Assembly: GCF_014697415.1 (NCBI RefSeq)
Contig: NZ_JACJRT010000003.1
Coordinates: 1-64,000 of the forward strand
Reading direction: 5' to 3'
Source: Cyanobium sp. FACHB-13342
Lineage (GTDB): Bacteria; Cyanobacteriota; Cyanobacteriia; PCC-6307; Cyanobiaceae
Length of the DNA: 64,000 nucleotides
Part shown: in pieces, positions 49,013-58,368 of the stretch
Layout: each line of letters begins with the position of its first letter
Position numbering within the stretch: position 1 is the first letter of the stretch
Translations under genes and position numbers: made by a program
Notes under the pieces: model-generated
Told to the model about the DNA's origin: nothing
What the model saw: the letters and a program-made list of their open reading frames with translations, nothing else
The model's database searches: none

Positions 49013-51535
49013 TCAGTCCATTTCGCAGGTGATGGTCACCGGGAAGCTCTCGGCCTTCCAGATGCGTTCGGCGTATTCCCGGATGGAGCGATCGGAGGAG
49101 AAGAAGCCGCTGCGGGCTGAATTGAGCAGGGACATCCGGTTCCAGCGGCCCCGGTCGGCCCAGGTGCGGTCCACCTCGGCCTGGGCCCGCAGATAGTCGT
49201 TGAAATCGGCCAGCACGAAGAAGGGGTCGCGGCCCGTGAGGTTCTGCAGCAGGGGCCGGAACAGGTCGCCATCGCCGTTGCTGAAATGGCCTTGCTCCAC
49301 CAGCCGCAGGATTTCGGCGAGTTCGGGCATTGAGCTGATCAGCTCCCAGGGGCGATAGCCGGCGTTGTGCAGGCTGGAGATTTCTTCAGCGGTCTTGCCG
49401 AACAGGAAGAAATTCTCGGCGCCCACCTGCTCGCGGATCTCCACATTGGCGCCATCCAGGGTGCCGATGGTGAGGGCCCCGTTCATGGCGAATTTCATGT
49501 TGCCGGTGCCGGAGGCCTCCTTGCCGGCAGTGGAGATCTGCTCGGAGAGGTCGGAGGCGGGATAGACCCGCTCACCCAGCTTCACGTTGTAATCGGCCAG
49601 GAAGATCACCCGCAGCCGCCCGTCCATATCGGGGTCGGCGTTGATGGTTTCGGCGATGCCGTTGATGAAGCGGATGATCAGTTTGGCCATGTAGTAGCCA
49701 GGCGCTGCCTTGCCGCCGAAGATCACCGTGCGGGGAGCCATGCCGTCTGCCTGGCCGTTCTTGATGCGCAGGTACTGGGCCACCACCTGCAGGGCATTGA
49801 GATGCTGGCGCTTGTATTCGTGGATCCGCTTCACCTGCACGTCGAACAGGGAGGCCGGATCCACCAGGACGCCGGTGTGGCGGTGGATGTAATGGCTCAG
49901 TTGCCCTTTCACCGTCAGTTTTGTGGCCTGCCAGCGCTCCAGGAAGCTGCTGTCGTCCACAAACTGCTCGAGTTTGCGCAGCTCATCGAGCTGGTTGATC
50001 CAACCCTCCCCGATTGATTCATTCAGCAGCGCGGACAGCTTGGGATTGGCCAAGCCGACCCAGCGCCGGGGGGTGACGCCGTTGGTGACGTTGGTGAACT
50101 TCTCGGGCCATAGGGCTGCGAATTCCGGGAACAGCTCGGTTTTGACCAGTTCGCTGTGCAGGGCGGCCACGCCATTGACGTGGTGGGACGCCACGGTGGC
50201 GAGGTTGGCCATGCGCACCGCCTTGCCGCCGTCCTCGTCGATGATCGACACCTTGCGCAGGATCTGCTCGTTGCCTGGGTACTTGAGGCGAACCTGCTGC
50301 AGGAATCGGCGGTTGATCTCGTAAATCAGCTCCAGATGGCGGGGGAGGAGGGAGCCGAACAGCCCCAAGCCCCACTTCTCCAGGGCCTCCGGCAGCAGGG
50401 TGTGGTTGGTGTAGGCCACGGACCGGCTGGTGATGCTCCAGGCGGCGTCCCACTCGAGGTGTTTGTCATCGAGCAGCAGGCGCATCAGCTCGGCGACGGC
50501 GATGGCCGGGTGGGTGTCGTTGAGCTGGACGGCCCAGTGATCGGGGAATTCGGTGATCGGGATGCCGCGCGCATCGAGGTTGCGGATCATGTCCTGCAGG
50601 GAGCAGCTCACGAAGAAGTGCTGCTGCTTGAGGCGCAGGCGTCGGCCCTCGTCCGTGCCGTCGTTGGGGTACAGCACCTTGGAGAGGGTCTCGCTGCCCA
50701 CCTTCTCCTCGACGGCCCCGTAGTAGTCGCCGATGTTGAAGGCGTAGAAGTCGAAAGACTCCGTGGCGTCGGCTCGCCACAGGCGGAGCCGGTCACAGGT
50801 GTTCACCCGATAGCCCAGCACCGGCACGTCGTGGGGGATGCCGATGGCGTGTTCTGCGGGGATCCAGCGCACCCGGTAGGTGCCGTGCTCGTCGCGGTAG
50901 CTCTCGGTGCGGCCCCCGAAGCCCACGAAGCAGGCCTGGTCCGGGTGGGGCAGCTCCCACGGCCAACCGCTCTTGAGCCACTTGTCGGTGATTTCCACCT
51001 GCCAGCCGTCGCGGATCAGCTGGTCGAAGATCCCGAACTCGTAGCGGATGCCATAGCCGGTGGCGGGGATTTCCAGAGAGGCCAGGGATTCGAGGAAACA
51101 GGCGGCCAGCCGCCCCAGGCCGCCGTTGCCCAGGCCGGGCTCCTCTTCAACGTCGAGGATTTCGTTGATGTCGTTGATGCCGAAGCGCTGCAGGGCCTCA
51201 GCGGCCTCCTGCTGGATGCCCAGCATCAGCAGGTTGTTGCCCAGCTGGGGGCCGATCAGGAATTCCGCCGATAGGTAGGCCACCGCCCGGGTGGGGGTGG
51301 CCCGCAGGGCTTCGATGCCGGCCAGGTAGCGGGTCATCAGCCGGTCACGCACGGCGTAGCTGAGGGCCATGTAGAGGTCATGGCGGCTGGCCGTGGGGGC
51401 GAGCTTGCCGAGCGTGTAGAAGAGGTGCTCGGTCATGCCGTCGAACACGTCGTCGGCGGTCAGTCCACTGCGGTCCGGGTCCGCGTAGCAGCCCGGGGTG
51501 GGCAGGCGCAGGTTGCTGGGTTGCGGGTCGCTCAT
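49013..51535 (-). CDS. glgP: Glycogen phosphorylase
   Basis: Releases glucose-1-phosphate from glycogen using phosphate and PLP. The 840-residue protein has [20 protein letters not shown], the DIR-like [13 protein letters not shown], and the PLP-lysine region [20 protein letters not shown] with [11 protein letters not shown]. It is a normal full-length GlgP. Its start overlaps the end of the phosphoketolase gene by 4 bases (51532-51535), indicating a coupled operon for glycogen use. Confidence 0.98.
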   Translation of the reverse strand: MSDPQPSNLRLPTPGCYADPDRSGLTADDVFDGMTEHLFYTLGKLAPTASRHDLYMALSYAVRDRLMTRYLAGIEALRATPTRAVAYLSAEFLIGPQLGNNLLMLGIQQEAAEALQRFGINDINEILDVEEEPGLGNGGLGRLAACFLESLASLEIPATGYGIRYEFGIFDQLIRDGWQVEITDKWLKSGWPWELPHPDQACFVGFGGRTESYRDEHGTYRVRWIPAEHAIGIPHDVPVLGYRVNTCDRLRLWRADATESFDFYAFNIGDYYGAVEEKVGSETLSKVLYPNDGTDEGRRLRLKQQHFFVSCSLQDMIRNLDARGIPITEFPDHWAVQLNDTHPAIAVAELMRLLLDDKHLEWDAAWSITSRSVAYTNHTLLPEALEKWGLGLFGSLLPRHLELIYEINRRFLQQVRLKYPGNEQILRKVSIIDEDGGKAVRMANLATVASHHVNGVAALHSELVKTELFPEFAALWPEKFTNVTNGVTPRRWVGLANPKLSALLNESIGEGWINQLDELRKLEQFVDDSSFLERWQATKLTVKGQLSHYIHRHTGVLVDPASLFDVQVKRIHEYKRQHLNALQVVAQYLRIKNGQADGMAPRTVIFGGKAAPGYYMAKLIIRFINGIAETINADPDMDGRLRVIFLADYNVKLGERVYPASDLSEQISTAGKEASGTGNMKFAMNGALTIGTLDGANVEIREQVGAENFFLFGKTAEEISSLHNAGYRPWELISSMPELAEILRLVEQGHFSNGDGDLFRPLLQNLTGRDPFFVLADFNDYLRAQAEVDRTWADRGRWNRMSLLNSARSGFFSSDRSIREYAERIWKAESFPVTITCEMD

Positions 51536-53940
51536 GCTGCCAATCCTCGGTCATCGGCCTCGCGCCGGCCCTGAGTCCAGCGCCAGTTGGTCACATCGGG
51601 GGCATCCATGCCGTGTTCATGGGCATGGGCGCGGTTGGTGAGGATCGCTTCCTTCATGCGCTCCTTGATATGGGCCGCCCGGGATCCCAATCCCGGAACC
51701 CGGTCGATCACATCGATCACCAGGTTGAAGCGGTCGATCTGGTTGTTCATCGCCAGCTCCAGCGGCGTGTTGATGTTCCCTTTCTCCTTGTAGCCGCGCA
51801 CATGGAAATTGGCGTGGTTGGTGCGGCGGTAGGTGAGGCGGTGGATCAGCCACGGGTAACCGTGGAAGTTGAAGATCACTGGCCGGTCGGAGGTGAACAG
51901 GGAATCGAAGTCGCGGTCGCTCATGCCGTGGGGGTGCTCGCTGGGCTGGGTGAGGGCGAACAGCTTCACCACATTCAGCACCCGGATCTTGAGCTTGGGG
52001 ATCTCGCGGCGCAGGATCTCAACGGCCGCCAGCACCTCCTTTGTGGGGATGTCGCCGGCGCAGGCCATCACCACGTCCGGTTCGTCGGGTTTGGCACCGC
52101 TGTGGTCGTTGGACGCCCAGCTCCACAGGCCGATGCCCTTGGCCACATGGGCGCGGGCCTCCTCCAGCGTCAGGTACTGGAGGTGTTTCTGCTTGTCACT
52201 GACGATGATGTTGCAGACGTTCGGCTCGATCAGGGCCTGTTCGGCCACCGCCAGCAGGCAGTTGGCATCGGCGGGCAGGTACACCCGCACCACCTCGCCG
52301 CTCTTGTTGCCGGCCAGGTCGATGAAGCCGGGGTCCTGGTGGGTGAAGCCGTTGTGGTCCTGCCGCCACACGGTGGAGCTGATCAGGCAGGTCCATGGGG
52401 AGATGGGGGCGCGCCAGGGGGCGTGATGGATGCAGCTCTCCAGCCACTTGGCGTGCTGGTTGAACATCGAGGCGATCACATGGGCAAAGGCCTCGTAGGT
52501 GTGGAAGAAGCCGTGGCGGCCGGTGAGCAGGTAGCCCTCCATCATTCCCACCAGGGTGTGTTCGCTGAGCATTTCCACCACCCGGCCCTGGCGGGCCAGT
52601 TCGCCGCCGTCCTGGTCTTCGGGCAGGAATTCCTCCATCCACACCTTCTTGCTGCTGGCATAGATGGCCTGCAACCGGTTGGAGGCGGTTTCATCCGGGC
52701 CGAACACGCGCACCGAATCGGGGTTGTGCGCGATCGCATCGCGCAGCAGCTCTCCGAGGGCTGCCGTGTTCTCGAACTCCACCTGCCCTGGGGACGGCAC
52801 CGGCACGGCATAGGCGTTGCAGGGGGGCAGATGCAGCTTGCGCCGCAGCAGGCCGCCGTTGGCGTGGGGGTTGGAGCCCATTCGCCGCGGGCCCTGGGGG
52901 GAGAGGGCCTGCAGTTCGGGCACCAGGGTGCCGTTGGCGTCGAACAGCTCCCACGGCCGGTAGCTCTTCAGCCAGGCCTCCAGCTGTTGCCGTTGGGCGG
53001 GGTCATGGCGGGGATCGGGCAGGGGCACCTGGTGGCTGCGCCAGAAGCCCTCGAGTTTTCTGCCGTTCAGCGCGGTGGGTCCGGTCCAGCCCTTTGGAGA
53101 GCGCAGCACGACCATGGGCCAGGCGGGACGGGCCACGCTGGTGGGGTCGGCACTGCGGCGTGCTTCCGTCTGGATGGCCTGAATGCGACTGATGGCCCGG
53201 TCCATGGCGTCGGCCATGGCGGCATGCATCGCCATCGGCTCGCTGCCCTCCACGAACAGCGGTTCCCAGCCATAGCCGTGCAACAGGCTGGTCAGCTCCG
53301 CCTTGGGGATGCGGGCCAGCAGGGTGGGATTGGCGATCTTGTAGCCGTTCAGGTGCAGCACCGGCAGCACCGCCCCGTCGCCGATCGGGTTGAGGAATTT
53401 GTTGATGTGCCAGCTGGTGGCCAACGGACCGGTTTCGGCCTCGCCGTCACCGACGCAGGCCAGGGCAATCAGGGACGGGTTGTCGAACACCGTCCCGCAG
53501 GCGTGGGACAGCACGTAGCCCAGTTCACCGCCTTCGTGGATCGAGCCGGGGGTTTCGGGGGTGCAGTGGCTGCCGATGTGCCCGGGAAAGGAAAACTGCC
53601 TCAGGAAGCGCCCCATGCCGGCGGCATCCTGGGATTTGTCGGGATACACCTCGCTGTAGGAGCCGTCCAGGTAGGTGGGGGCCAGCACTCCCGGGGCGCC
53701 GTGCCCCGGCCCCGACAGGTAGATCATGTTCAGGTCATGGGCCCGGATCACCCGGTTGGCATGGGCCCAGATGAAGGCCTGGCCCGGGCTGGAGCCCCAG
53801 TGGCCCAGCAGTCGGTTCTTGATGTGCTCCGGCTGCAGCGGTTCCGCCAGCAGGGGGTTGTCCTGCAGATAGATCATCCCCACGGCGAGGTAGTTGGCGG
53901 CCCGCCACCAGGCGTCCAGCTGCTCCAGCCCTGCCGCCAT
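51532..53940 (-). CDS. xfp: Phosphoketolase (xylulose-5-P / fructose-6-P type)
   Basis: A TPP enzyme splitting xylulose-5-P or fructose-6-P with phosphate into acetyl-phosphate and a shorter sugar phosphate. The family TPP motif [19 protein letters not shown] is present, preceded by [20 protein letters not shown] and [18 protein letters not shown]. The ATG at 53940 gives 802 residues; a TTG at 53958 would add six. It is coupled to glgP. In cyanobacteria this shunt supplies acetyl groups in the dark or alongside the Calvin cycle. Confidence 0.96.
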   Translation of the reverse strand: MAAGLEQLDAWWRAANYLAVGMIYLQDNPLLAEPLQPEHIKNRLLGHWGSSPGQAFIWAHANRVIRAHDLNMIYLSGPGHGAPGVLAPTYLDGSYSEVYPDKSQDAAGMGRFLRQFSFPGHIGSHCTPETPGSIHEGGELGYVLSHACGTVFDNPSLIALACVGDGEAETGPLATSWHINKFLNPIGDGAVLPVLHLNGYKIANPTLLARIPKAELTSLLHGYGWEPLFVEGSEPMAMHAAMADAMDRAISRIQAIQTEARRSADPTSVARPAWPMVVLRSPKGWTGPTALNGRKLEGFWRSHQVPLPDPRHDPAQRQQLEAWLKSYRPWELFDANGTLVPELQALSPQGPRRMGSNPHANGGLLRRKLHLPPCNAYAVPVPSPGQVEFENTAALGELLRDAIAHNPDSVRVFGPDETASNRLQAIYASSKKVWMEEFLPEDQDGGELARQGRVVEMLSEHTLVGMMEGYLLTGRHGFFHTYEAFAHVIASMFNQHAKWLESCIHHAPWRAPISPWTCLISSTVWRQDHNGFTHQDPGFIDLAGNKSGEVVRVYLPADANCLLAVAEQALIEPNVCNIIVSDKQKHLQYLTLEEARAHVAKGIGLWSWASNDHSGAKPDEPDVVMACAGDIPTKEVLAAVEILRREIPKLKIRVLNVVKLFALTQPSEHPHGMSDRDFDSLFTSDRPVIFNFHGYPWLIHRLTYRRTNHANFHVRGYKEKGNINTPLELAMNNQIDRFNLVIDVIDRVPGLGSRAAHIKERMKEAILTNRAHAHEHGMDAPDVTNWRWTQGRREADDRGLAA

Positions 53941-54084
53941 CCCTTGCCATGAATCCAAGATTCAGACCGTAGCGACGGCTGCCACACCCAACCCTGCCGC
54001 CCGCATAGAGATCAGGATCCGAACACGCCGCGGGCGCCCCTTTAGGGTCAGCCCCCGACTGCCCTGCTGCGCCCCCTGCCGCCC

Positions 54085-55440
54085 ATGGTTCTGCCAGCAC
54101 TCCTGCTTGAAATCGGCAGCCATCAGGCTGAGGTCGCCGAAACCCTCATCTCGGTGGGGGAATTCCTGGTGATCTTTGTGGCCGCCCGGCTGCTGGCTGA
54201 GCTGATGGTCCGGGTCCAGTTGCCCACCATCCTGGGGGAGTTGGTGGCTGGCGTGCTGATCGGCGTGTCGGGCCTGCACCTGATCGTGCCGCCTGAAACC
54301 CAGGCCGAGATCAGTGGCTGGGGCTTGGGCCTGCTCAGTTCCCTGGCCGACCTCTCCCCGCAGGCCGTGCAGGAGATCTACGCCGAAACCTTTCCGAATC
54401 TGCAGGCCGTGTCCCAGATCGGTCTGTTTGCCCTGTTGTTTCTAACCGGCCTCGAAAGCGAGCTCGATGAGCTGGTGGCGGTGGGTGCCCAGGCCACAAC
54501 CGTCGCCGTCACCGGGGTGGTGCTTCCCTTTGCCCTGGGTACCGCCGGGCTGTACTACCTCTTCCATGTGCCGCTGATTCCGGCGATCTTCGCTGGAGCC
54601 GCCATGACAGCCACCAGCATTGGCATCACGGCCAGCGTGTTCGGCGAGCTGAAGTTTCTGCGCACCCGCGAAGGCCAGACGGTGATTGGCGCCGCCGTGC
54701 TCGACGACATCCTGGGCATTGTGATCCTGGCCGTGGTGGTGAGCCTGGCCGGCGGGGAGGGCTTCAGTGCCGGGCCGATTCTCAAGCTGGTGGCGGCTGC
54801 CGGGGTGTTCGTGGCAGCGGCCCTGTTTCTCAGCCGCACGGCCGCGCCCGCCTTCGACTGGGTGCTCGATCAGCTCAAGGCCCCTGGTGAGGTGGTGGTG
54901 GCCGCCTTCGTGGTGCTCTCGTTGTGCTGCTTCGTGGCCCAGGCCATCGGCCTGGAGGCGGCCCTGGGGGCCTTCGCGGCGGGTCTGATCCTCAGTGCCT
55001 CCAGGCACACCCACGCCATCCAGGACACGGTCAAGCCCCTGGTGGCCCTGTTTGCCACGATTTTCTTCGTGTTGATCGGCACCGGCATGGACCTTTCGGT
55101 GCTCAATCCCTTCAACCCGGAGAACCGCGAAGGACTGATCGTGGCCGCGTTCCTGCTCACCGTGGCCATTGCCGGCAAGGTGGCTGCTGGTTGGAGCTAT
55201 GTCAGCAAGGAGAAGACCAACCGCCTGGTGGTGGGTCTGGGGATGATGCCCCGCGGCGAAGTGGGCCTGATCTTCCTGGGGCTGGGCACCCAGGCCGGCC
55301 TGCTCACCAAACCCCTGGAGGCTGCCATCTTGCTGATGGTGATCGGCACCACCTTCCTGGCTCCGATCCTGCTCAGACTGGTGCTGGGTGGCAGTTCTGG
55401 AGGCCCCGACCTTGACCCGCTCGCCGAAATCCCAACCTGA
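54085..55440 (+). CDS. Cation:proton antiporter, CPA2 family (NhaS3-like)
   Basis: A membrane antiporter probably exchanging Na+ or K+ for H+. The 451-residue protein has about 12 hydrophobic segments. Motifs include LPTILGELVAGVLIGVSGLH, LFALLFLTGLESELDELVAV, AAMTATSIGITASVFGEL and VLDDILGIVILAVVVSLAGG (the paired Asp region of CPA2), and GMMPRGEVGLIFLGLG. ATG 54085 is about 145 bases from the divergent phosphoketolase start. Its end overlaps the following methyltransferase-like gene. Confidence 0.92.
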   Translation: MVLPALLLEIGSHQAEVAETLISVGEFLVIFVAARLLAELMVRVQLPTILGELVAGVLIGVSGLHLIVPPETQAEISGWGLGLLSSLADLSPQAVQEIYAETFPNLQAVSQIGLFALLFLTGLESELDELVAVGAQATTVAVTGVVLPFALGTAGLYYLFHVPLIPAIFAGAAMTATSIGITASVFGELKFLRTREGQTVIGAAVLDDILGIVILAVVVSLAGGEGFSAGPILKLVAAAGVFVAAALFLSRTAAPAFDWVLDQLKAPGEVVVAAFVVLSLCCFVAQAIGLEAALGAFAAGLILSASRHTHAIQDTVKPLVALFATIFFVLIGTGMDLSVLNPFNPENREGLIVAAFLLTVAIAGKVAAGWSYVSKEKTNRLVVGLGMMPRGEVGLIFLGLGTQAGLLTKPLEAAILLMVIGTTFLAPILLRLVLGGSSGGPDLDPLAEIPT

Positions 55441-55987
55441 GTTTCCCCTTCCGGCCTTGGCCAACATCCCCAGCCGCTGGGGGCTGAGCTGGGGCGGCTG
55501 GTTCGACAACCGCCATGGGGAGTGGTGGCTGCTGGCCCAGTTGGCCCTGATTGCCGCGCACCTGCTGCCCCCCTGGCCGGCCCCGGGAGCCTGGGGCTAC
55601 GCCTGGCCCCTGCCGCTGGCCTTCGGAGGTGCCGTGCTGTTTCTGGTGGGGCTGGGATTGGCGGCCCAGGCGTTTTGGCGGCTGGGCTCCAGCCTCACCC
55701 CCCTGCCCGATCCCATCCCGGGCGCCCCGCTGGTGGTCAGCGGCGCCTATGGCCGCTGTCGCCACCCCCTCTATCAGGCCGTGCTGCTGTGTTCCCTGGG
55801 GGTGACCCTGGCCCTGGGCAGCCTGCTGCATCTGGCCCTGTTGCTGGGGCTCTGCGGGGTGCTGGGCGGCAAGGCACGCCGCGAGGAGCGCGCCCTGGAG
55901 GCCCTGCACCCGGACTACGCCGCCTACCGCCTGCGGACGCCGGCGATCATTCCCCGTCTTCCCTGGCTCGACTGGCAAGCGCTGTGA
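55412..55987 (+). CDS. ICMT/NnrU-like membrane methyltransferase family protein
   Basis: An integral membrane protein resembling isoprenylcysteine carboxyl methyltransferase-type enzymes. The family signature is GRCRHPLYQAVLL, followed by membrane helices and the acidic RREERALEALHPDYAAYR motif that helps bind SAM. About four hydrophobic segments precede or follow it. No ATG is available: TTG 55412 or GTG 55388, both overlapping the antiporter gene, could start it. The methyl acceptor is unknown; a thylakoid lipid or quinone-like molecule is possible. Confidence 0.78.
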   Translation: MTRSPKSQPEFPLPALANIPSRWGLSWGGWFDNRHGEWWLLAQLALIAAHLLPPWPAPGAWGYAWPLPLAFGGAVLFLVGLGLAAQAFWRLGSSLTPLPDPIPGAPLVVSGAYGRCRHPLYQAVLLCSLGVTLALGSLLHLALLLGLCGVLGGKARREERALEALHPDYAAYRLRTPAIIPRLPWLDWQAL

Positions 55988-56294
55988 ACAGGCCCCAGCC
56001 GGCGGCGATCAGGCCGAGGCTGCTGGCCCAGTCGGGGCCAAGGGCCCAGCTCAGAATCAGGTCCGCCAGCACGCCGATGGCCAGGGCCAGCAGCAGGCTG
56101 CTCAGCACCAGCACCAGTTGCTGGGCCGCTGCTGGCAGGGGTCCCGTCGCGAGGGCCTCCTCCAATCGCCCGAGGGGGCCGCTCAGGGGGAGGTAAAGGG
56201 CCAGGGCCCACAGGGCGACCCCCGGCAGGAAGGGGCTCCAGTCGGGGCTGGTGAGGGGCAATGGCAGGCCGCAGATGTCCCTAGCATCAACCAC
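55947..56294 (-). CDS. Small conserved membrane protein, function unknown
   Basis: A 115-residue protein with three hydrophobic segments (LPGVALWALALYLPLSGPLG, QQLVLVLSSLLLALAIGVLA, ASSLGLIAAGWGLFTALASR). The N-terminal PLTSPDWSPFLPGVAL has no known motif. Start is taken as GTG 56294, close to the divergent hydrolase start. Its 3' end overlaps the methyltransferase-like gene by 41 bases on the opposite strand. I do not recognise the family. Confidence 0.65.
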   Translation of the reverse strand: MVDARDICGLPLPLTSPDWSPFLPGVALWALALYLPLSGPLGRLEEALATGPLPAAAQQLVLVLSSLLLALAIGVLADLILSWALGPDWASSLGLIAAGWGLFTALASRAREDGE

Positions 56295-56310
56295 CCCGGT
56301 GACCTGTGTG

Positions 56311-57255
56311 GTGGCTTCCCTGTCTGATCCCCAGCCCTGGAGCTACGCCGGTCATGCCGTCCATGCCGTGACCGCCAGTCCGGACAATCCGGTGGGCCCA
56401 GCCATCCTGCTGGTGCATGGCTTCGGCGCCTCCACCGACCACTGGCGCCACAACATTCCCGTGCTGGCCCAGCGCCATGAGGTGCACGCCATCGATCTGC
56501 TGGGCTTTGGCCGCAGTGCCAAGCCGGCCGAGCTGGCCTACGGCGGCGCCCTCTGGCGCGACCAGCTGGCCGCCTACGTGAGCGAGCGGATCGGCCGCCC
56601 CACGGTGCTGGCGGGCAATTCCCTGGGCGGCTTTTCGGCCCTGGCGGCCGGGGTGGCCCTGGGCGACCTGGCGGCGGGGGTGGTGCTGCTGAATGCGGCA
56701 GGCCCGTTCAGCGACGAGCAGGCCCCCCCCAAGGGCTGGGGGGCGATCACCCGTCAGACGATTGGTGGCGCCCTGCTGAAGAGTCCGGTGCTGCAGCGGT
56801 TGCTGTTTGAAAACCTGCGCCGGCCGGCCACGATCCGCCGCACCCTCCATCAGGTGTACATCGACAAGACCAACGTTGACGATGCCCTGGTGGAGGCGAT
56901 CCTGCGGCCGTCACGGGATCCAGGGGCCTTTGGCGTGTTCCGCACCGTCTTTGACATTCCGCGCGGCCAGCCCCTCGATGAGCTGTTCGCCCAGTTGGCT
57001 TGCCCCCTGTTGCTGCTCTGGGGCATCCGCGATCCCTGGATCAATGCCGCTGGTCGGCGGGCCGCCTTCCAGCGCCACGCCCCTGCCGCCACCACCGAGG
57101 TGGTGCTGGAGGCGGGCCACTGCCCCCACGATGAGGTGCCCGACCAGGTGAACGCGGCCCTGCTCGAGTGGATGGATGGGCTCAGTGCGGCAGCGGCTGC
57201 ACGCCCGGCAGCCGACCTCGTGCCAGCTGCTGGGCCGGATCGAACTGCCGCTTGA
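56311..57255 (+). CDS. Alpha/beta-fold hydrolase
   Basis: The sequence has the oxyanion HGFG motif (ILLVHGFGASTDHWRHNIP), the nucleophile elbow GNSLGG (Ser104), and probable Asp242 and His271 (in GHCPHDE). It resembles plastid and cyanobacterial hydrolases of the pheophytinase/epoxide hydrolase-like group, but the substrate is unknown. Starts GTG 56308 or 56311 give about 314 residues; the frame is open to 56251 beneath the opposite gene. The C-terminal 25 residues are Ala/Pro-rich and lie in the 74-base overlap with glcE. Confidence 0.85.
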   Translation: MASLSDPQPWSYAGHAVHAVTASPDNPVGPAILLVHGFGASTDHWRHNIPVLAQRHEVHAIDLLGFGRSAKPAELAYGGALWRDQLAAYVSERIGRPTVLAGNSLGGFSALAAGVALGDLAAGVVLLNAAGPFSDEQAPPKGWGAITRQTIGGALLKSPVLQRLLFENLRRPATIRRTLHQVYIDKTNVDDALVEAILRPSRDPGAFGVFRTVFDIPRGQPLDELFAQLACPLLLLWGIRDPWINAAGRRAAFQRHAPAATTEVVLEAGHCPHDEVPDQVNAALLEWMDGLSAAAAARPAADLVPAAGPDRTAA

Positions 57256-58354
57256 TGGCCTCGATCATGGGTCTTGACGGGGCATCCAGCCAGGCGGGCA
57301 GCTGGCTGCCAGGCGGTTGGCGCAGCACGGTGAGATAGCCGCCCCACTGCTGGCAGCTGCGCCGTAAGGCCTCCACCCGGTACGGGGGCAGCTCGGCTGT
57401 GGAGGCCCAGGTGGTGCCCAGCCCGCTGCCGGCGCCCAGGCACACCGGCAGGTCGGCCAGGGCCGGTTCGGCCAGCAGGGCGGAGGCCTGGTGGGGGCGC
57501 ACCGCCAGGCGCAGCAGCCAGTCGCTTGCCTCCGGGCCGGGGCCGCGGCCGCGGGTCACCCGGGCGTCGAGCTCGGCCGGCTCCAGGGGCTGGGCCGTGA
57601 TGCCGAAGGGGGTGGCTTTGGCGGCGATGCAGGCGATCTGCTCGTCGAGGGTGCGGGCGTTGATGCTGGCCAGGCTGATCAGCAGGCCGGTGCTGGGGTC
57701 GTCGCCGCCGTGCCACCAGTCGACCCGCTCCGGACTGAGGCTTGAACCCAACAGCCAGCTGGCCAGCTGGCCCAGGCTCTCCAGCGACCCGCTCAGCCAG
57801 AGGCCCCGCCGTTGGGGGGGCACCGGCAGGGTGCGCAGGGTGACGCTGGTAATCAGGCCCAGGGAGCCCCAGCTGCCCGTGAACAGCCGCATCAGGTCGT
57901 AGCCGGCCACATTTTTCACCACCTTGCCGCCGGCCCGGGCGCGCACGCCGTCGGCCCGGATCAGCTCGATGCCGATCAGCTGGTCCCGCACGCCCAGATA
58001 GCGTTGGCGCAGGCCGCCGGCCAGGCCCCGGGCCACCAGGCCGCCCAGGCTGCCGCTGGCCTCGCCCTTGGGGCCGCTGCCCCAGGGCCAGTCGAGGGCC
58101 AACCACTGCCGGTGGTGGGCCAGCTCCGCCTGCAGCTCCACCAGTGGTGTGCCGGCCTGAACGGTGACGGTGAAATCCCCGGGGTTGTGCTCGACGATGC
58201 CGCTCAGCTGGCGGCAGCTCACGGTGCTGCTGCCGGGCGCCACCGGCGGACCCCAGCTCAGGCGGCTGCCCAGGCCGGCGGGTTGCCACGGCGTGGCCTG
58301 CCGGTGCAGCTCGCGCACCAGCTCCTGCAGCTCACGGGGCTCGGGTGTGATCAC
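57182..58354 (-). CDS. glcE: Glycolate dehydrogenase FAD-binding subunit GlcE
   Basis: The FAD-binding partner of GlcD and GlcF that oxidises glycolate from photorespiration to glyoxylate. The 390-residue protein has the PCMH-type FAD fold: TVTVQAGTPLVELQAELAHH, GSLGGLVARGLAGGLRQRYL, and GGKVVKNVAGYDLMRLFTGS. The end RLPGVQPLPH is short as in GlcE. Start is GTG 58354. It lies 2.7 kb from glcF, separated by a kinase-like gene on the other strand and a permease. GlcD is not in the window. Confidence 0.92.
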   Translation of the reverse strand: MITPEPRELQELVRELHRQATPWQPAGLGSRLSWGPPVAPGSSTVSCRQLSGIVEHNPGDFTVTVQAGTPLVELQAELAHHRQWLALDWPWGSGPKGEASGSLGGLVARGLAGGLRQRYLGVRDQLIGIELIRADGVRARAGGKVVKNVAGYDLMRLFTGSWGSLGLITSVTLRTLPVPPQRRGLWLSGSLESLGQLASWLLGSSLSPERVDWWHGGDDPSTGLLISLASINARTLDEQIACIAAKATPFGITAQPLEPAELDARVTRGRGPGPEASDWLLRLAVRPHQASALLAEPALADLPVCLGAGSGLGTTWASTAELPPYRVEALRRSCQQWGGYLTVLRQPPGSQLPAWLDAPSRPMIEAIKRQFDPAQQLARGRLPGVQPLPH

Positions 58355-58368
58355 GGCACGATGGTGCC

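Noticed and set aside
51613-53952. A 779-codon open frame opposite phosphoketolase
   Set aside because: It is an antisense shadow of xfp, which has clear catalytic motifs.
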